Assembly: GCF_000023145.1 (NCBI RefSeq)
Contig: NC_012704.1
Location: forward strand, 620,001 to 684,000
Direction: 5' to 3'
Source of the DNA: Corynebacterium kroppenstedtii DSM 44385
GTDB taxonomy: Bacteria > Actinomycetota > Actinomycetes > Mycobacteriales > Mycobacteriaceae
Length of the DNA stretch: 64,000 nt
Made by a program: the position numbers and the translations under genes. Shown in pieces: positions 54,752-63,371 of this stretch (position 1 is its first letter; the number at the start of each line of letters is the position of its first letter). The notes below the pieces were generated by a model that was not told the origin of the DNA, searched no databases, and was given only the letters and a program-made list of their open reading frames with translations.

Positions 54752-55690
54752 ATGACCGGATTTCGGCTCTTAGCAATTCACGCACACCCGGATGATGAAT
54801 CTAGTAAAGGGGCAGCGACGTTAGCCCGGTACGCCAATGAAGGCAATGAAGTTATGGTCTTGACCTGCACTGGTGGCGAGCGTGGCTCGATCCTTAACCC
54901 TGCCATGGACCGCCCCGAGGTCCGCGAGAACATGATTGAATTGCGTAAGAAAGAAATGGCCAAAGCTGCCGAAATTCTGGGAATTAAGCAGCGCTGGTTA
55001 GGTTATGTCGACTCCGGTCTGCCTGAGGGTGACCCGCTGCCACCGCTGCCGGAGGGCTCATTCGCATTAGCTAATACAGAGGAAGCCACGGCAGACGTCG
55101 TTGAGGTCATTCGTGATTTCCGCCCGCACGTCATGATCACGTACGACGAAAACGGTGGATACCCTCATCCCGACCACATCAAGACCCACGCGGTATCTGT
55201 CCGCGCATGGTTGCGCGCCGGGGACCCGGACTTCCACCCAGAAAAGGGCGAGCCGTGGGTCGTGTCGAAAATGTACTACACCCACGGATTCGTGAAGAGC
55301 CGGTTCCTTGCCCTTCACAACGACTTCATTAATCGCGGACTGCCTAGCCCGTACCAGGACCGCGTCGATAAAGCCGATGAGTGGCCGGATTTGATGGAAC
55401 GGGTGACCACACAAGTCAATGTGGCAGATTTCTTCCACAAACGCGACGACGCACTCCGCGCTCATGCCACGCAAATCGATCCGCACAGCCGGTGGTTCGC
55501 GGTTTCGCCTGAGGACCAGAGAAGAGTGTGGCCGACTGAGGAATTCGAGTTGGCTGCCAGCCGCGTGGACACGTCGCTTCCGGAAAACGATCTGTTTGCT
55601 GGCATCGATCCTGATCACCAGCCGGACAATGTTCCGGGGATGGTGTCCGAAGCTGCTCGCCAAGAATATTCCCAGGGCGACGACGACTAG
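54752..55690 (+). CDS. mca: mycothiol S-conjugate amidase
   Basis: Mca cleaves mycothiol adducts of electrophiles, releasing a mercapturic acid for export; it is diagnostic of mycothiol-making actinobacteria. The 312-aa zinc enzyme has AIHAHPDDESSKGAATLARY with His, Asp and Asp metal and catalytic residues, and the third zinc ligand in GYPHPDHI. MshB is a close paralogue, but LTCTGGERGSILNPAM and the length fit Mca. GGAGG precedes the ATG. Confidence 0.93.
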   Translation: MTGFRLLAIHAHPDDESSKGAATLARYANEGNEVMVLTCTGGERGSILNPAMDRPEVRENMIELRKKEMAKAAEILGIKQRWLGYVDSGLPEGDPLPPLPEGSFALANTEEATADVVEVIRDFRPHVMITYDENGGYPHPDHIKTHAVSVRAWLRAGDPDFHPEKGEPWVVSKMYYTHGFVKSRFLALHNDFINRGLPSPYQDRVDKADEWPDLMERVTTQVNVADFFHKRDDALRAHATQIDPHSRWFAVSPEDQRRVWPTEEFELAASRVDTSLPENDLFAGIDPDHQPDNVPGMVSEAARQEYSQGDDD

Positions 55691-55745
55691 CCTGTCGCGA
55701 TAGATCGTCACCCCGCTTTAGTGCGCGCGCCGTCGATATCACGGC

Positions 55746-55775
55746 CACCGTCGATGACATCGCTTTTCGACGGTG
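55746..55775 (+). repeat. hairpin downstream of mca
   Basis: CACCGTCGA (55746-55754) and TCGACGGTG (55767-55775) form a perfect 9-pair stem. It begins 56 bases after the mca stop but has no T-run, so it is a weak terminator candidate. Confidence 0.4.
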
Positions 55776-55909
55776 ATGTCACAGGTTGGGCGCAACGACG
55801 TACACTATTCCCGAGGCTAATCCGCTGTGTCTTTTCCCCGCTGCGTTTTTCGGTTGCGGCGGAAGCGCCGCGTGGTTAGTCGGACGGTCATGAAAAAGGA
55901 GCAGGAGTA

Positions 55910-56344
55910 GTGGCAGTGATCATGGGATATCACGTAGCAGCAGAGTTGGTGTCTCTCGGCGGGGCGAAACTCTCTACGATGTCTACTCACCTGGCGGTTA
56001 CTACGGGAGGGATCCTCGCCCAGCAGGAAAAGGGCGGTCCGCTGGGGCCTGAATTCGGTAAAGCGTCACCGGTGGGTCTTCTTATACTCATTGCGCTTTT
56101 AGTCGTCGTTATTATTCTTGGCCGTTCAGCGACGAAGCGAATTAAAAATTTAAACCGACGCCGCGCATTCGCCGAGAAAGAGGGCATCGACGTCTTTGAC
56201 GCCGAAGAAATCGATCGCCGTATGGCCAAAAAAGGTCTACAAGACGTCAATGCGAATTCGCGTTTTCCGGAAGTTCGATTGAAACATAAATCACGGCCGA
56301 CACAATCGCGGTCGAAAAAAGCAGACGGAACAACGGATAAATAG
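55910..56344 (+). CDS. conserved single-pass membrane protein next to mca
   Basis: This 144-aa protein has an N-terminal extracytoplasmic part, one membrane helix (about 55-72, GLLILIALLVVVIILG), and a basic cytoplasmic tail with KRIKNLNRRRAFAEKEG. It corresponds by position and layout to Rv1083 of M. tuberculosis. The start is GTG 55910 behind AGGAGCAGGAG. Function unknown; involvement with mca is only suggested by conserved neighbourhood. Confidence 0.8.
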   Translation: MAVIMGYHVAAELVSLGGAKLSTMSTHLAVTTGGILAQQEKGGPLGPEFGKASPVGLLILIALLVVVIILGRSATKRIKNLNRRRAFAEKEGIDVFDAEEIDRRMAKKGLQDVNANSRFPEVRLKHKSRPTQSRSKKADGTTDK

Positions 56345-56372
56345 AATCTAGCTACGATCGTTTACTTTTCTT

Positions 56373-57503
56373 ATGCGCCCTATTTCTGGAACCTCGCCTG
56401 TCGCATCGCATAATGCCGCGACCGTCACATCTGCTCCGCGTACCGACGTCTCACCTGTTCGCCTTTTACCGTCGCCTCGGGAACTCCGACACGACATTGA
56501 TTTGGATGTGGATGCCCGCCGGTTAGTCGAGTCGAGCCGGCGAACTATCGCGAACATTATTCACGGGCGGGACCATCGTTTGCTCGTTATCGTCGGCCCG
56601 TGTTCGATTCACGACCGCGATGCAGCCTATGACTACGCCACCCGGCTTGCTGAGCAGGCACGACGTTATTCCGACCGCCTCTTCATCGTCATGAGGGTGT
56701 ATGGCGAAAAGCCTCGCACAACGGTGGGATGGAAAGGGCTTGTCAACGACCCCGACCTCGACGGGAGTGGGGATATCACCCGGGGTTTGGCTCTAGAGCG
56801 AGAAGTATTTCGCGACGTTCTTTCCTTGGGGTTGCCGACGGCCACCGAGTTTGTGGAACCGCTCGCAACGAGCTACATCTACGACGCTGTCTCCTGGGGC
56901 GCCATCGGAGCGCGGACCGTCGAGAGCCAAGTACACCGCCAATTAGCGTCATCGCTGCCCATGCCCATCGGATTCAAAAACGCCACTGACGGCAGTATTC
57001 AGCAGGCCATTGATGCGATTCGGGCGGCATCGGCGGCCCATCGTTTCGTCGGGGCGGATGACGACGGTCGCGTCGGAGTGATTAGCTCTACCGGCAACGC
57101 GGACGGCCATGTGATTCTCCGCGGCGGCGAATCCGGGCCGAATTACGGAACAGAGAGCGTCCTCACCGCCACTGATCGGCTCACAGCAGCCGGCCTGCAC
57201 CCGGCAGTGACTATCGACGCGTCACACGGAAATTCTGGCAAAGACCACATCCGCCAGCGTGCCGTCGTCACTGATATTGCTGAACGGATCGCTGAGAGTG
57301 AACCGGGAATCAATGGTGTGATGATGGAATCCTTCCTGGTCCCAGGCAAACAGACCCACGATGAGGACATGATCCGTCGGCATGGGAAAGAGGCTTTGAA
57401 ATATGGCCAATCAATAACCGACGCCTGCATGGGGTGGGATGCCACGGTGAGTGCGTTCGATGAACTCGCCCGTGCCGTTCACACGAGGGGACACAGCAGA
57501 TAG
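56373..57503 (+). CDS. aroG: 3-deoxy-7-phosphoheptulonate synthase, type I (DAHP synthase)
   Basis: This enzyme makes DAHP from PEP and erythrose 4-phosphate, the first step of aromatic amino acid synthesis. The 376-aa protein has the AroG-type motifs LLVIVGPCSIHD, MRVYGEKPRTTVGWKG, GARTVESQVHRQLASSL, GFKNATDGS and DASHGNSGKDH with the metal ligands. A TACTTT hexamer ends four bases before the ATG and no ribosome-binding site is visible, so it is probably leaderless. Feedback by Phe or Tyr is usual for this type but was not assessed. uppS follows after nine bases. Confidence 0.94.
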   Translation: MRPISGTSPVASHNAATVTSAPRTDVSPVRLLPSPRELRHDIDLDVDARRLVESSRRTIANIIHGRDHRLLVIVGPCSIHDRDAAYDYATRLAEQARRYSDRLFIVMRVYGEKPRTTVGWKGLVNDPDLDGSGDITRGLALEREVFRDVLSLGLPTATEFVEPLATSYIYDAVSWGAIGARTVESQVHRQLASSLPMPIGFKNATDGSIQQAIDAIRAASAAHRFVGADDDGRVGVISSTGNADGHVILRGGESGPNYGTESVLTATDRLTAAGLHPAVTIDASHGNSGKDHIRQRAVVTDIAERIAESEPGINGVMMESFLVPGKQTHDEDMIRRHGKEALKYGQSITDACMGWDATVSAFDELARAVHTRGHSR

Positions 57504-57512
57504 GCGTACCAT

Positions 57513-58493
57513 ATGAGCGTGACTATTCCGCCCAACACTCGCTGCGATGATGGCCGCGCGCCCGAAAGCCGGCTGGTGTCATCAGTGCGCCAAGCTGGGA
57601 AACGTGCTCGTGCCGCATGTAAACGCGTTGCCCTCATGGCGACCTATCCGTTGTACGAGGCCAGCTTGGTGAGGGCACTTCAGGGGAAGCCCGTACCCCG
57701 GCACATCGCCGTCATGTGCGACGGTAACCGACGGTGGGCGCGGGAAGCCGGGTTTATCGACGTGAGTCACGGCCACCGCGTCGGCGCGAAGAAAATCAGT
57801 GAGCTTGTTCAGTGGTCCGGTGAACGAGGGGTTGAACTTGTCACTATTTACCTGCTGAGCACGGAGAACCTCCACCGCGATAAGGCTGAGCTGGAACTTT
57901 TGTACAGAATCATTGGGGATGTGTCCGATGAATTGGCGAAATCGAAGTTAAACGCACGGCTTCGTGTGGTGGGCCACCGCGATATCCTTCCCGATGCGCT
58001 CACTGACCGTCTTGCGGCGAATGAAAAAGCGACCGCTGACCATACCGGAGTCTGCGTCAATATGGCCGTTGGTTATGGTGGCCGGCAGGAAATAGTTGAC
58101 GCCGTGAGGTCCTTGTTGGAAGACCGGGTTAAAGAGAAGCATGAGGCATCTCGGGAATCCTCGGCGAAGGACGACGAAGGCGCCCATCAGGTTGATTCGG
58201 CGTCCTCGTCCAAGGCCAGCGAATTGGGGGATGACCAGCGGTTCTCTCTTGACGACATAGCGGAAGCAATCACCGTACAAGGAATCTCTGACCACTTGTA
58301 CACCTCTGGCCAGCCTGATCCGGATCTTGTTATCCGCACGTCCGGGGAACAGCGGTTGTCAGGTTTCCTTTTGTGGCAATCGGCATATTCGGAGATTTGG
58401 TTCACTGACACGTATTGGCCAGCTTTTCGACGGGTCGATTTTCTCCGCGCATTACGCGACTTTTCACGACGGAACCGTCGGTTCGGCCGGTAA
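57513..58493 (+). CDS. uppS: polyprenyl (cis-prenyl) diphosphate synthase, UppS family
   Basis: This 326-aa cis-prenyltransferase condenses isopentenyl diphosphate units for cell-wall lipid carriers. The catalytic Asp is in IAVMCDGNRRWARE, followed by YLLSTENLHR and the C-terminal DPDLVIRTSGEQRLSGFLLW. The position before coaA matches Rv1086, the short-chain Z-farnesyl diphosphate synthase; a decaprenyl-type enzyme is the alternative. It carries an acidic Ser/Glu/Lys insert (about residues 205-250). The N-terminal 40 residues precede the usual family start, so an internal ATG (57636) is possible. Confidence 0.9.
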   Translation: MSVTIPPNTRCDDGRAPESRLVSSVRQAGKRARAACKRVALMATYPLYEASLVRALQGKPVPRHIAVMCDGNRRWAREAGFIDVSHGHRVGAKKISELVQWSGERGVELVTIYLLSTENLHRDKAELELLYRIIGDVSDELAKSKLNARLRVVGHRDILPDALTDRLAANEKATADHTGVCVNMAVGYGGRQEIVDAVRSLLEDRVKEKHEASRESSAKDDEGAHQVDSASSSKASELGDDQRFSLDDIAEAITVQGISDHLYTSGQPDPDLVIRTSGEQRLSGFLLWQSAYSEIWFTDTYWPAFRRVDFLRALRDFSRRNRRFGR

Positions 58494-58506
58494 CACGTGT
58501 CAATCA

Positions 58507-59433
58507 TCACACTTTACGCATGCGAACGCGCTGCACAGAGTGATCTTCGCCCTTCATGAGCACCAAAGACGCGCGGGGTCGCGTCGGCAAGACATTTTCC
58601 GTCAAGTTCGGCAAATTGACCCGTTGCCAGATTTCACGGGCTTCTCGGATGGCGGTGTCGTCGTCAAGTTCGGCAAAATGGTGGAAGTGCGCGTCGGGAT
58701 CGGAAAATGAGATATGTCGCAATTGCAAAAAGCGATCCACATACCATTGTTCAATGTCACGGGGATGGGCATCGACATAAACGCTAAATTCAAAGAAATC
58801 AGACACCATCAACGTCGGGCCTGTTTGAAGAACATTGAGCCCTTCAATAATTAAAATATCCGGCCGGTCAACAGTAATAAACGTATCGGGAACAATGTCA
58901 TACAACTCGTGGGAATACACCGGTACGCGAACGTTACGGGAGCCGGCTTTCACGTCGGTAATAAACCGCAACAATGCACGGCGGTTAAAACTTTCGGGAT
59001 ATCCCTTTCGATCCAAAGTACCGCGTCGCGTTAACTCGGCAGTGGGATAAAGAAAGCCGTCCGTTGTGACCAGATCAACCTTCGGATGAGAATCCCACCG
59101 CTGAAGCAACCTCTGCAACAAACGAGCTGTCGTCGATTTACCGACGGCGACGGACCCTGCAATACCAATGATGAAAGGGATATGGGGAACATCTTCCCCC
59201 AAGAACGTCGCTGTCGCCTGCCCCAACCGTTGATGGGCCTCCACCTGAAGATGGATGAGACGCGATAACGGCAGATAAACCTCGGTCACTTCATCCAGCG
59301 CAATGTTCTCACCCACACCGCGGAGCTCTTTGACCTCGGCTTCGGTCAGCACCTGAGGTTGAGACATGCGCAAGCGTTTCCATTGGTGTCTGTTGAATTC
59401 CAGATAGGGGCTGGATTCAGTCGCACGTGACAT
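58507..59433 (-). CDS. coaA: pantothenate kinase, type I
   Basis: CoaA phosphorylates pantothenate, the first step of CoA synthesis. The 308-aa protein has [19 protein letters not shown], the P-loop [18 protein letters not shown], and the catalytic EGLNVLQTG with [20 protein letters not shown] 59433 ([13 protein letters not shown]) is chosen because the mycobacterial protein begins the same way and GGAAG lies just upstream; ATG 59442 is in frame. It is convergent with uppS and divergent from glyA. Confidence 0.95.
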   Translation of the reverse strand: MSRATESSPYLEFNRHQWKRLRMSQPQVLTEAEVKELRGVGENIALDEVTEVYLPLSRLIHLQVEAHQRLGQATATFLGEDVPHIPFIIGIAGSVAVGKSTTARLLQRLLQRWDSHPKVDLVTTDGFLYPTAELTRRGTLDRKGYPESFNRRALLRFITDVKAGSRNVRVPVYSHELYDIVPDTFITVDRPDILIIEGLNVLQTGPTLMVSDFFEFSVYVDAHPRDIEQWYVDRFLQLRHISFSDPDAHFHHFAELDDDTAIREAREIWQRVNLPNLTENVLPTRPRASLVLMKGEDHSVQRVRMRKV

Positions 59434-59550
59434 GTCTTCCATTGTGCCCCGCCGAATGACCTATCTCATAAGTGGGGTACATAATCGATACTCCCATTAA
59501 GCTATGGGGTAGTTCTGCACACACGCCATCCCCAGCGAGGAAGGGCCTTC

Positions 59551-60897
59551 ATGAGTAATTCTTCATCACGCACGACCCCGTCAACCGCTAATACCCCTGA
59601 TCAGCTACTTAATCAGCCTTTATCCCAGCTCGACCCCGAGGTTGCCGACGCCATTGCCGGCGAATTGAGCCGCCAACGGAACACGCTCGAGATGATTGCG
59701 AGTGAGAATTTCGTTCCCCGAGCGGTCCTTCAAGCCCAAGGCTCGGTGCTGACGAACAAATATGCGGAGGGATACCCGGGGCGTCGGTACTACGGTGGCT
59801 GCGAAAATGTGGACATCATTGAGGACCTCGCCAGGGACCGTGCCAAGGAGGTGTTCGGCGCGAAGTACGCCAATGTGCAGCCCCATTCCGGTGCTCAGGC
59901 GAATGCGGCCGTGCTGATGGCCATCGCGAAGCCGGGCGACACGATCCTGGGCCTTTCCTTAGCGCACGGGGGACATTTGACCCACGGAATGAAGCTCAAC
60001 TTCTCCGGAAAGCTGTATAACGCGGTCGCTTATGAGGTAGACCCCACGACCATGACCATCGACATGAAGAAGGTCCGCCAGCAGGCTCTGGAGGAAAAGC
60101 CCTCCGTCATTATTGCTGGTTGGTCCGCCTACCCACGGCATGAGGATTTCGCGGCGTTCCGGGAGATCGCCGATGAGGTGGGCGCCACATTGTGGGTGGA
60201 TATGGCCCACTTCGCGGGGTTGGTGGCTGCGGGTCTGCACCCATCTCCGGTTCCGTACGCGGATGTTGTCTCTACGACGATTCATAAGACCTTGGGTGGT
60301 CCTCGGTCGGGAATGATCCTGACGAATGATCTCGACCTCTTCAAGAAGATCAACTCGGCTGTTTTCCCAGGCCAGCAGGGTGGTCCTTTGATGCACGCGA
60401 TTGCCGGGAAAGCTGTCGCGATGAAAATTGCGGGATCAGAGGAATTCCGGGATCGTCAGCGACGAACCATCGCCGGAGCCCGTATTTTGGCCAACCGTCT
60501 GACTCAGGACGATGCGGGTGAGGCGGGTATCGACGTCCTCACCGGCGGTACCGATGTTCACCTCGTCCTCGTTGACCTGCGTCATTCGTCGTTAAATGGC
60601 CAGGAAGCTGAGGATGCCCTCCATGATGGGGGAATCACGGTGAACCGCAATGCGGTGCCCTTTGATCCGCGTCCGCCCATGGTCACCTCTGGACTCAGGA
60701 TCGGGACGTCGGCCCTGGCGACCCGCGGATTTGATCAAGAAGCATTTGGGGAAGTTGCCGACATTATCGCGGAGACGCTGATCAGCGGCCATCAAGGCAA
60801 GTCCGACGAAGTCCGCGATGAGTTACGTCAGCGGGTTGAGGCCCTAGCTGCGAAGTTCCCCCTCTATGACGGCCTGGAAGATTGGACACTGATGTAA
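59551..60897 (+). CDS. glyA: serine hydroxymethyltransferase
   Basis: GlyA converts serine and tetrahydrofolate to glycine and methylene-tetrahydrofolate using PLP. The 448-aa protein has [20 protein letters not shown], the Tyr/Gly [15 protein letters not shown] segment, and the PLP Lys in [21 protein letters not shown] precedes the ATG. The N-terminus carries about 20 extra Ser/Thr residues compared with other SHMTs. pncA starts two bases after its stop, so the pair is likely cotranscribed. Confidence 0.96.
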   Translation: MSNSSSRTTPSTANTPDQLLNQPLSQLDPEVADAIAGELSRQRNTLEMIASENFVPRAVLQAQGSVLTNKYAEGYPGRRYYGGCENVDIIEDLARDRAKEVFGAKYANVQPHSGAQANAAVLMAIAKPGDTILGLSLAHGGHLTHGMKLNFSGKLYNAVAYEVDPTTMTIDMKKVRQQALEEKPSVIIAGWSAYPRHEDFAAFREIADEVGATLWVDMAHFAGLVAAGLHPSPVPYADVVSTTIHKTLGGPRSGMILTNDLDLFKKINSAVFPGQQGGPLMHAIAGKAVAMKIAGSEEFRDRQRRTIAGARILANRLTQDDAGEAGIDVLTGGTDVHLVLVDLRHSSLNGQEAEDALHDGGITVNRNAVPFDPRPPMVTSGLRIGTSALATRGFDQEAFGEVADIIAETLISGHQGKSDEVRDELRQRVEALAAKFPLYDGLEDWTLM

Positions 60898-60899
60898 TC

Positions 60900-61526
60900 A
60901 TGCGCGATACGAATAGTTCCTTACGCACACACCGATGCTTAGTCATTGTCGACGTTCAGAATGATTTCTGCCCAGGTGGTGCCTTGGCCTGCGAGGGCGG
61001 TGACACCGTGGCCACGGGAATCTCCGAGTATGTCCAGCGTCCGGACGTGGCCGCCAAGTATGACTTCATTGTGGGAACTAAGGACTGGCACATCGACCCT
61101 GGTTCGCACTTTGCACCACCCGGTGTGGAGCCCGATTTCGTCGAGACGTGGCCCGTCCACTGCAAGGTCGGCACCTCGGGGGCTGAGTCGCACCCCAACC
61201 TCGACGTTTCATCTGTCGACTATTGGTTCCTGAAGGGCGAGTACGAAGCTGCCTATAGCGGTTTCGAGGGCTATCTAGAAGGAACCGACGAGGCCTCGGG
61301 CGGCGGGCAACCAGAGAGGCTAGGCCCCTGGTTGCGTAAGCAGGGGATCGAGTCGATCGACGTCTGCGGGATCGCGACAGATTTCTGCGCGAAGGCGACG
61401 GTGCTCGATGGAATTGCGGAGGGATTTACCGTGACCCTTCTCCCGGATTTATGTGCAGGTGTCGCCCCTGAGTCCAGCGCGAAGGCCGTGGAAGATATGA
61501 AGCATGCAGGTGCGTCTGTACGCTAG
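60900..61526 (+). CDS. pncA: nicotinamidase (isochorismatase family)
   Basis: PncA hydrolyses nicotinamide to nicotinate in NAD salvage. The 208-aa protein has VIVDVQNDFCPGGAL with the catalytic Asp, a metal-site DWHID, and the active-site Cys in CGIATDFCAKATVLDG. The frame is open upstream to 60882 inside glyA, but ATG 60900 is the sensible start. A long perfect hairpin follows. An insert of about 25 residues (YEAAYSGFEGYLEGTDEASG and onward) precedes the Cys motif; its N-terminal part is normal for the family. Confidence 0.93.
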   Translation: MRDTNSSLRTHRCLVIVDVQNDFCPGGALACEGGDTVATGISEYVQRPDVAAKYDFIVGTKDWHIDPGSHFAPPGVEPDFVETWPVHCKVGTSGAESHPNLDVSSVDYWFLKGEYEAAYSGFEGYLEGTDEASGGGQPERLGPWLRKQGIESIDVCGIATDFCAKATVLDGIAEGFTVTLLPDLCAGVAPESSAKAVEDMKHAGASVR

Positions 61527-61545
61527 CTTGTGATTCTGATAAGTG

Positions 61546-61588
61546 AAACGGCACTGTGATGGTTGACGAGGCCATCACAGTGCCGTTT
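61546..61588 (+). terminator. long hairpin after pncA
   Basis: AAACGGCACTGTGATGG (61546-61562) and CCATCACAGTGCCGTTT (61572-61588) form a perfect 17-pair stem ending in GTTT and CTATT. It is a good terminator. Confidence 0.85.
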
Positions 61589-61832
61589 CTATTCCGGAGG
61601 TCGATATTGGCGACGACAGTGCTGGTGTCCTCGGCGCCTGGAGGAGGTGACGAGCGCTGAGGGAAGGCAGATCAGGAAGGGGAGAAGAGGAATGACCCTT
61701 GCCGATCGAACCAGCACAACCAGTATCGATTTTCATCACTGTGCACCACTCTGAGATGCTCCGCCTACCTAGGGAACCCCTGATGTCCCCGGGTGGTAGA
61801 GCGTTCTCGAACATCCCGCTGCGGTACGACCT

Positions 61833-61851
61833 TCAATTTAGCCTTACCTAA
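61833..61851. promoter_or_regulatory. DtxR-like iron box (orphan)
   Basis: The right 12 bases AGCCTTACCTAA match the DtxR consensus fully and the left seven match four positions, by eye. No iron-uptake gene lies next to it; the nearest downstream gene is the acyl-CoA dehydrogenase, 280 bases away. Confidence 0.35.
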
Positions 61852-61932
61852 AGCAATCCGTCAATGATTTAAGCAACTTATTTGTATCAATAATTGAAAT
61901 CGCCTGGTCAGTGGGATTTTGACCAATCTAAT

Positions 61933-61955
61933 CCGGGGGTAATTTTTACCCCCGG
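61933..61955. repeat. GGGGGTAA / TTACCCCC inverted repeat
   Basis: CCGGGGGTAA and TTACCCCCGG form a perfect 10-pair stem with a 3-base loop. It could be a terminator, or paired G/C-run boxes of the RamA type, placed about 175 bases before the acyl-CoA dehydrogenase. Confidence 0.45.
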
Positions 61956-62130
61956 CCTTCTTATCTGACCATGTCGGGATTGAGAAATAGCACTCCTAAA
62001 TCTGTGACATGGGTTACGATCGCATGTAAATCATGACCTACCACCTAAAGTAGTGTTCACGTCGCGGTCACTGTCAGACCTCGAAAACTGCTGCTAATCG
62101 CAACAAAGACAGATAAGGAGCGCACATCCC

Positions 62131-63306
62131 ATGAAGAACTTCTTACCTCGCACGATTTTCGATGACGAGCACAAGATGTTTCGTGAAACCGCCCGTGATT
62201 TCGTCGCCAAGGAAATCACCCCTCATGTTGATCAGTGGCATGAACAGGGCTATTGCGACCGCGATATGTACAAAAAAGCCGGTGAACTCGGACTTTTAGG
62301 AATTACTGCCGACGAAAAATTCGGCGGTGGAGGCATGGACGACTGGCGGTTTAATGCCATCCTGTCGGAAGAGCTGGCCCAGTCTGACTGCGGTTCGGTC
62401 ATTGTTTCCGTGCAGACGATCAATGACTTGGTCGTTCCGTACCTCGAGCGCTTCGCCAATGACGAGCAGAAAGAGCGCTTCCTGCGTCCACTTTGTGCTG
62501 GTGAGAAGATCGCCGCTATTGCTATGACGGAGCCGGGTGCCGGCGCTGACCTGGCGGGAATCCGCACGCTTGCTAAGAAAGACGCCGACGGCAACTACAT
62601 CGTGAATGGTGCCAAGACATTCATCTCCAATGGTGTCCAAGCAGATTTCACGATTATCGTGGCCGTTACTGACCCTGAAAAGGGCCGCGCCGGTGTTTCG
62701 CTCCTCATTGTTGAGGACGGTATGGAGGGGTACACCAAGACGGGGCCGCTGAAGAAAGTCGGCCTTAAGGCGCAGGACACCGCGGAATTGTCCTTTGAAA
62801 ACGTCACCGTTCCCGCCGAGAACCTCCTCGGTGAGGAAGGTGCCGGCTTCGGTTACCTGAGGCACAACTTGGCGCAAGAGCGGCTATCGATTGCCGTTGG
62901 CTCTGTAGCGACTTCACGCCGCGCTTTCGATCTCGTTTACCAGCACAGCCAGGACCGTAAGACGTTCGGAAAACGACTGGTTGACCACCAGGCCTACGGG
63001 TGGATGCTCGCCGAAATGGCAACCAAGATCCAAGCTGCTCAGTCCTTCGTCGACGCCTGTATCGAGGCAAAAGTCAAGGGCGAACTGGATGAGACGACTG
63101 CGGCGATGGCTAAGTGGTGGACCACGGACCTGCAGGTCGAAGTGGTCAACAACGCGCTGCAAATGCATGGTGGCTACGGCTTCATGATGGAGTACCCGAT
63201 TGCTACGCATTACCTGGATACGCGCGTGCAGCCAATCTACGGTGGCCCGAACGAAATCATGAAGGAAATCATTGCTCGTCGCCTCGCTAAGGGCGCTGGC
63301 AAGTAA
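62131..63306 (+). CDS. acyl-CoA dehydrogenase
   Basis: This 391-aa flavoprotein oxidises acyl-CoA in beta-oxidation or branched-chain acid breakdown. It has the N-terminal helical domain, AMTEPGAGADLAGIRT and FISNGVQADF in the beta domain, and QMHGGYGFMMEYPI with IYGGPNEIMKEIIARR in the C-terminal domain. The usual YEGT Glu of short- and medium-chain enzymes is Gly here, so the base must lie elsewhere, as in the long-chain and isovaleryl-CoA enzymes. AAGGAG precedes the ATG. An enoyl-CoA hydratase follows on the same strand. Confidence 0.92.
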   Translation: MKNFLPRTIFDDEHKMFRETARDFVAKEITPHVDQWHEQGYCDRDMYKKAGELGLLGITADEKFGGGGMDDWRFNAILSEELAQSDCGSVIVSVQTINDLVVPYLERFANDEQKERFLRPLCAGEKIAAIAMTEPGAGADLAGIRTLAKKDADGNYIVNGAKTFISNGVQADFTIIVAVTDPEKGRAGVSLLIVEDGMEGYTKTGPLKKVGLKAQDTAELSFENVTVPAENLLGEEGAGFGYLRHNLAQERLSIAVGSVATSRRAFDLVYQHSQDRKTFGKRLVDHQAYGWMLAEMATKIQAAQSFVDACIEAKVKGELDETTAAMAKWWTTDLQVEVVNNALQMHGGYGFMMEYPIATHYLDTRVQPIYGGPNEIMKEIIARRLAKGAGK

Positions 63307-63371
63307 GGCACGACGAAACCACGGTGCGGTGAGCGGGCTCCGCATTCCCTACGGCAACCAGAAAGGCTGTT

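Larger units (their letters stand above)
61527..62130. other. 604-bp intergenic region upstream of the acyl-CoA dehydrogenase
   Basis: No supported gene is present; short frames here have unnatural composition. It contains the pncA terminator, a DtxR-like box (61833-61851) and a GGGGGTAA palindrome (61933-61955). AAGGAG near 62116 serves the acyl-CoA dehydrogenase. Confidence 0.5.

Noticed and set aside
61575..61814. Minus-strand 79-codon frame just below the DtxR-like box
   Set aside because: Position is tempting, but composition is Ser/Pro/Arg-biased, it runs through the pncA terminator and has no good ribosome-binding site.
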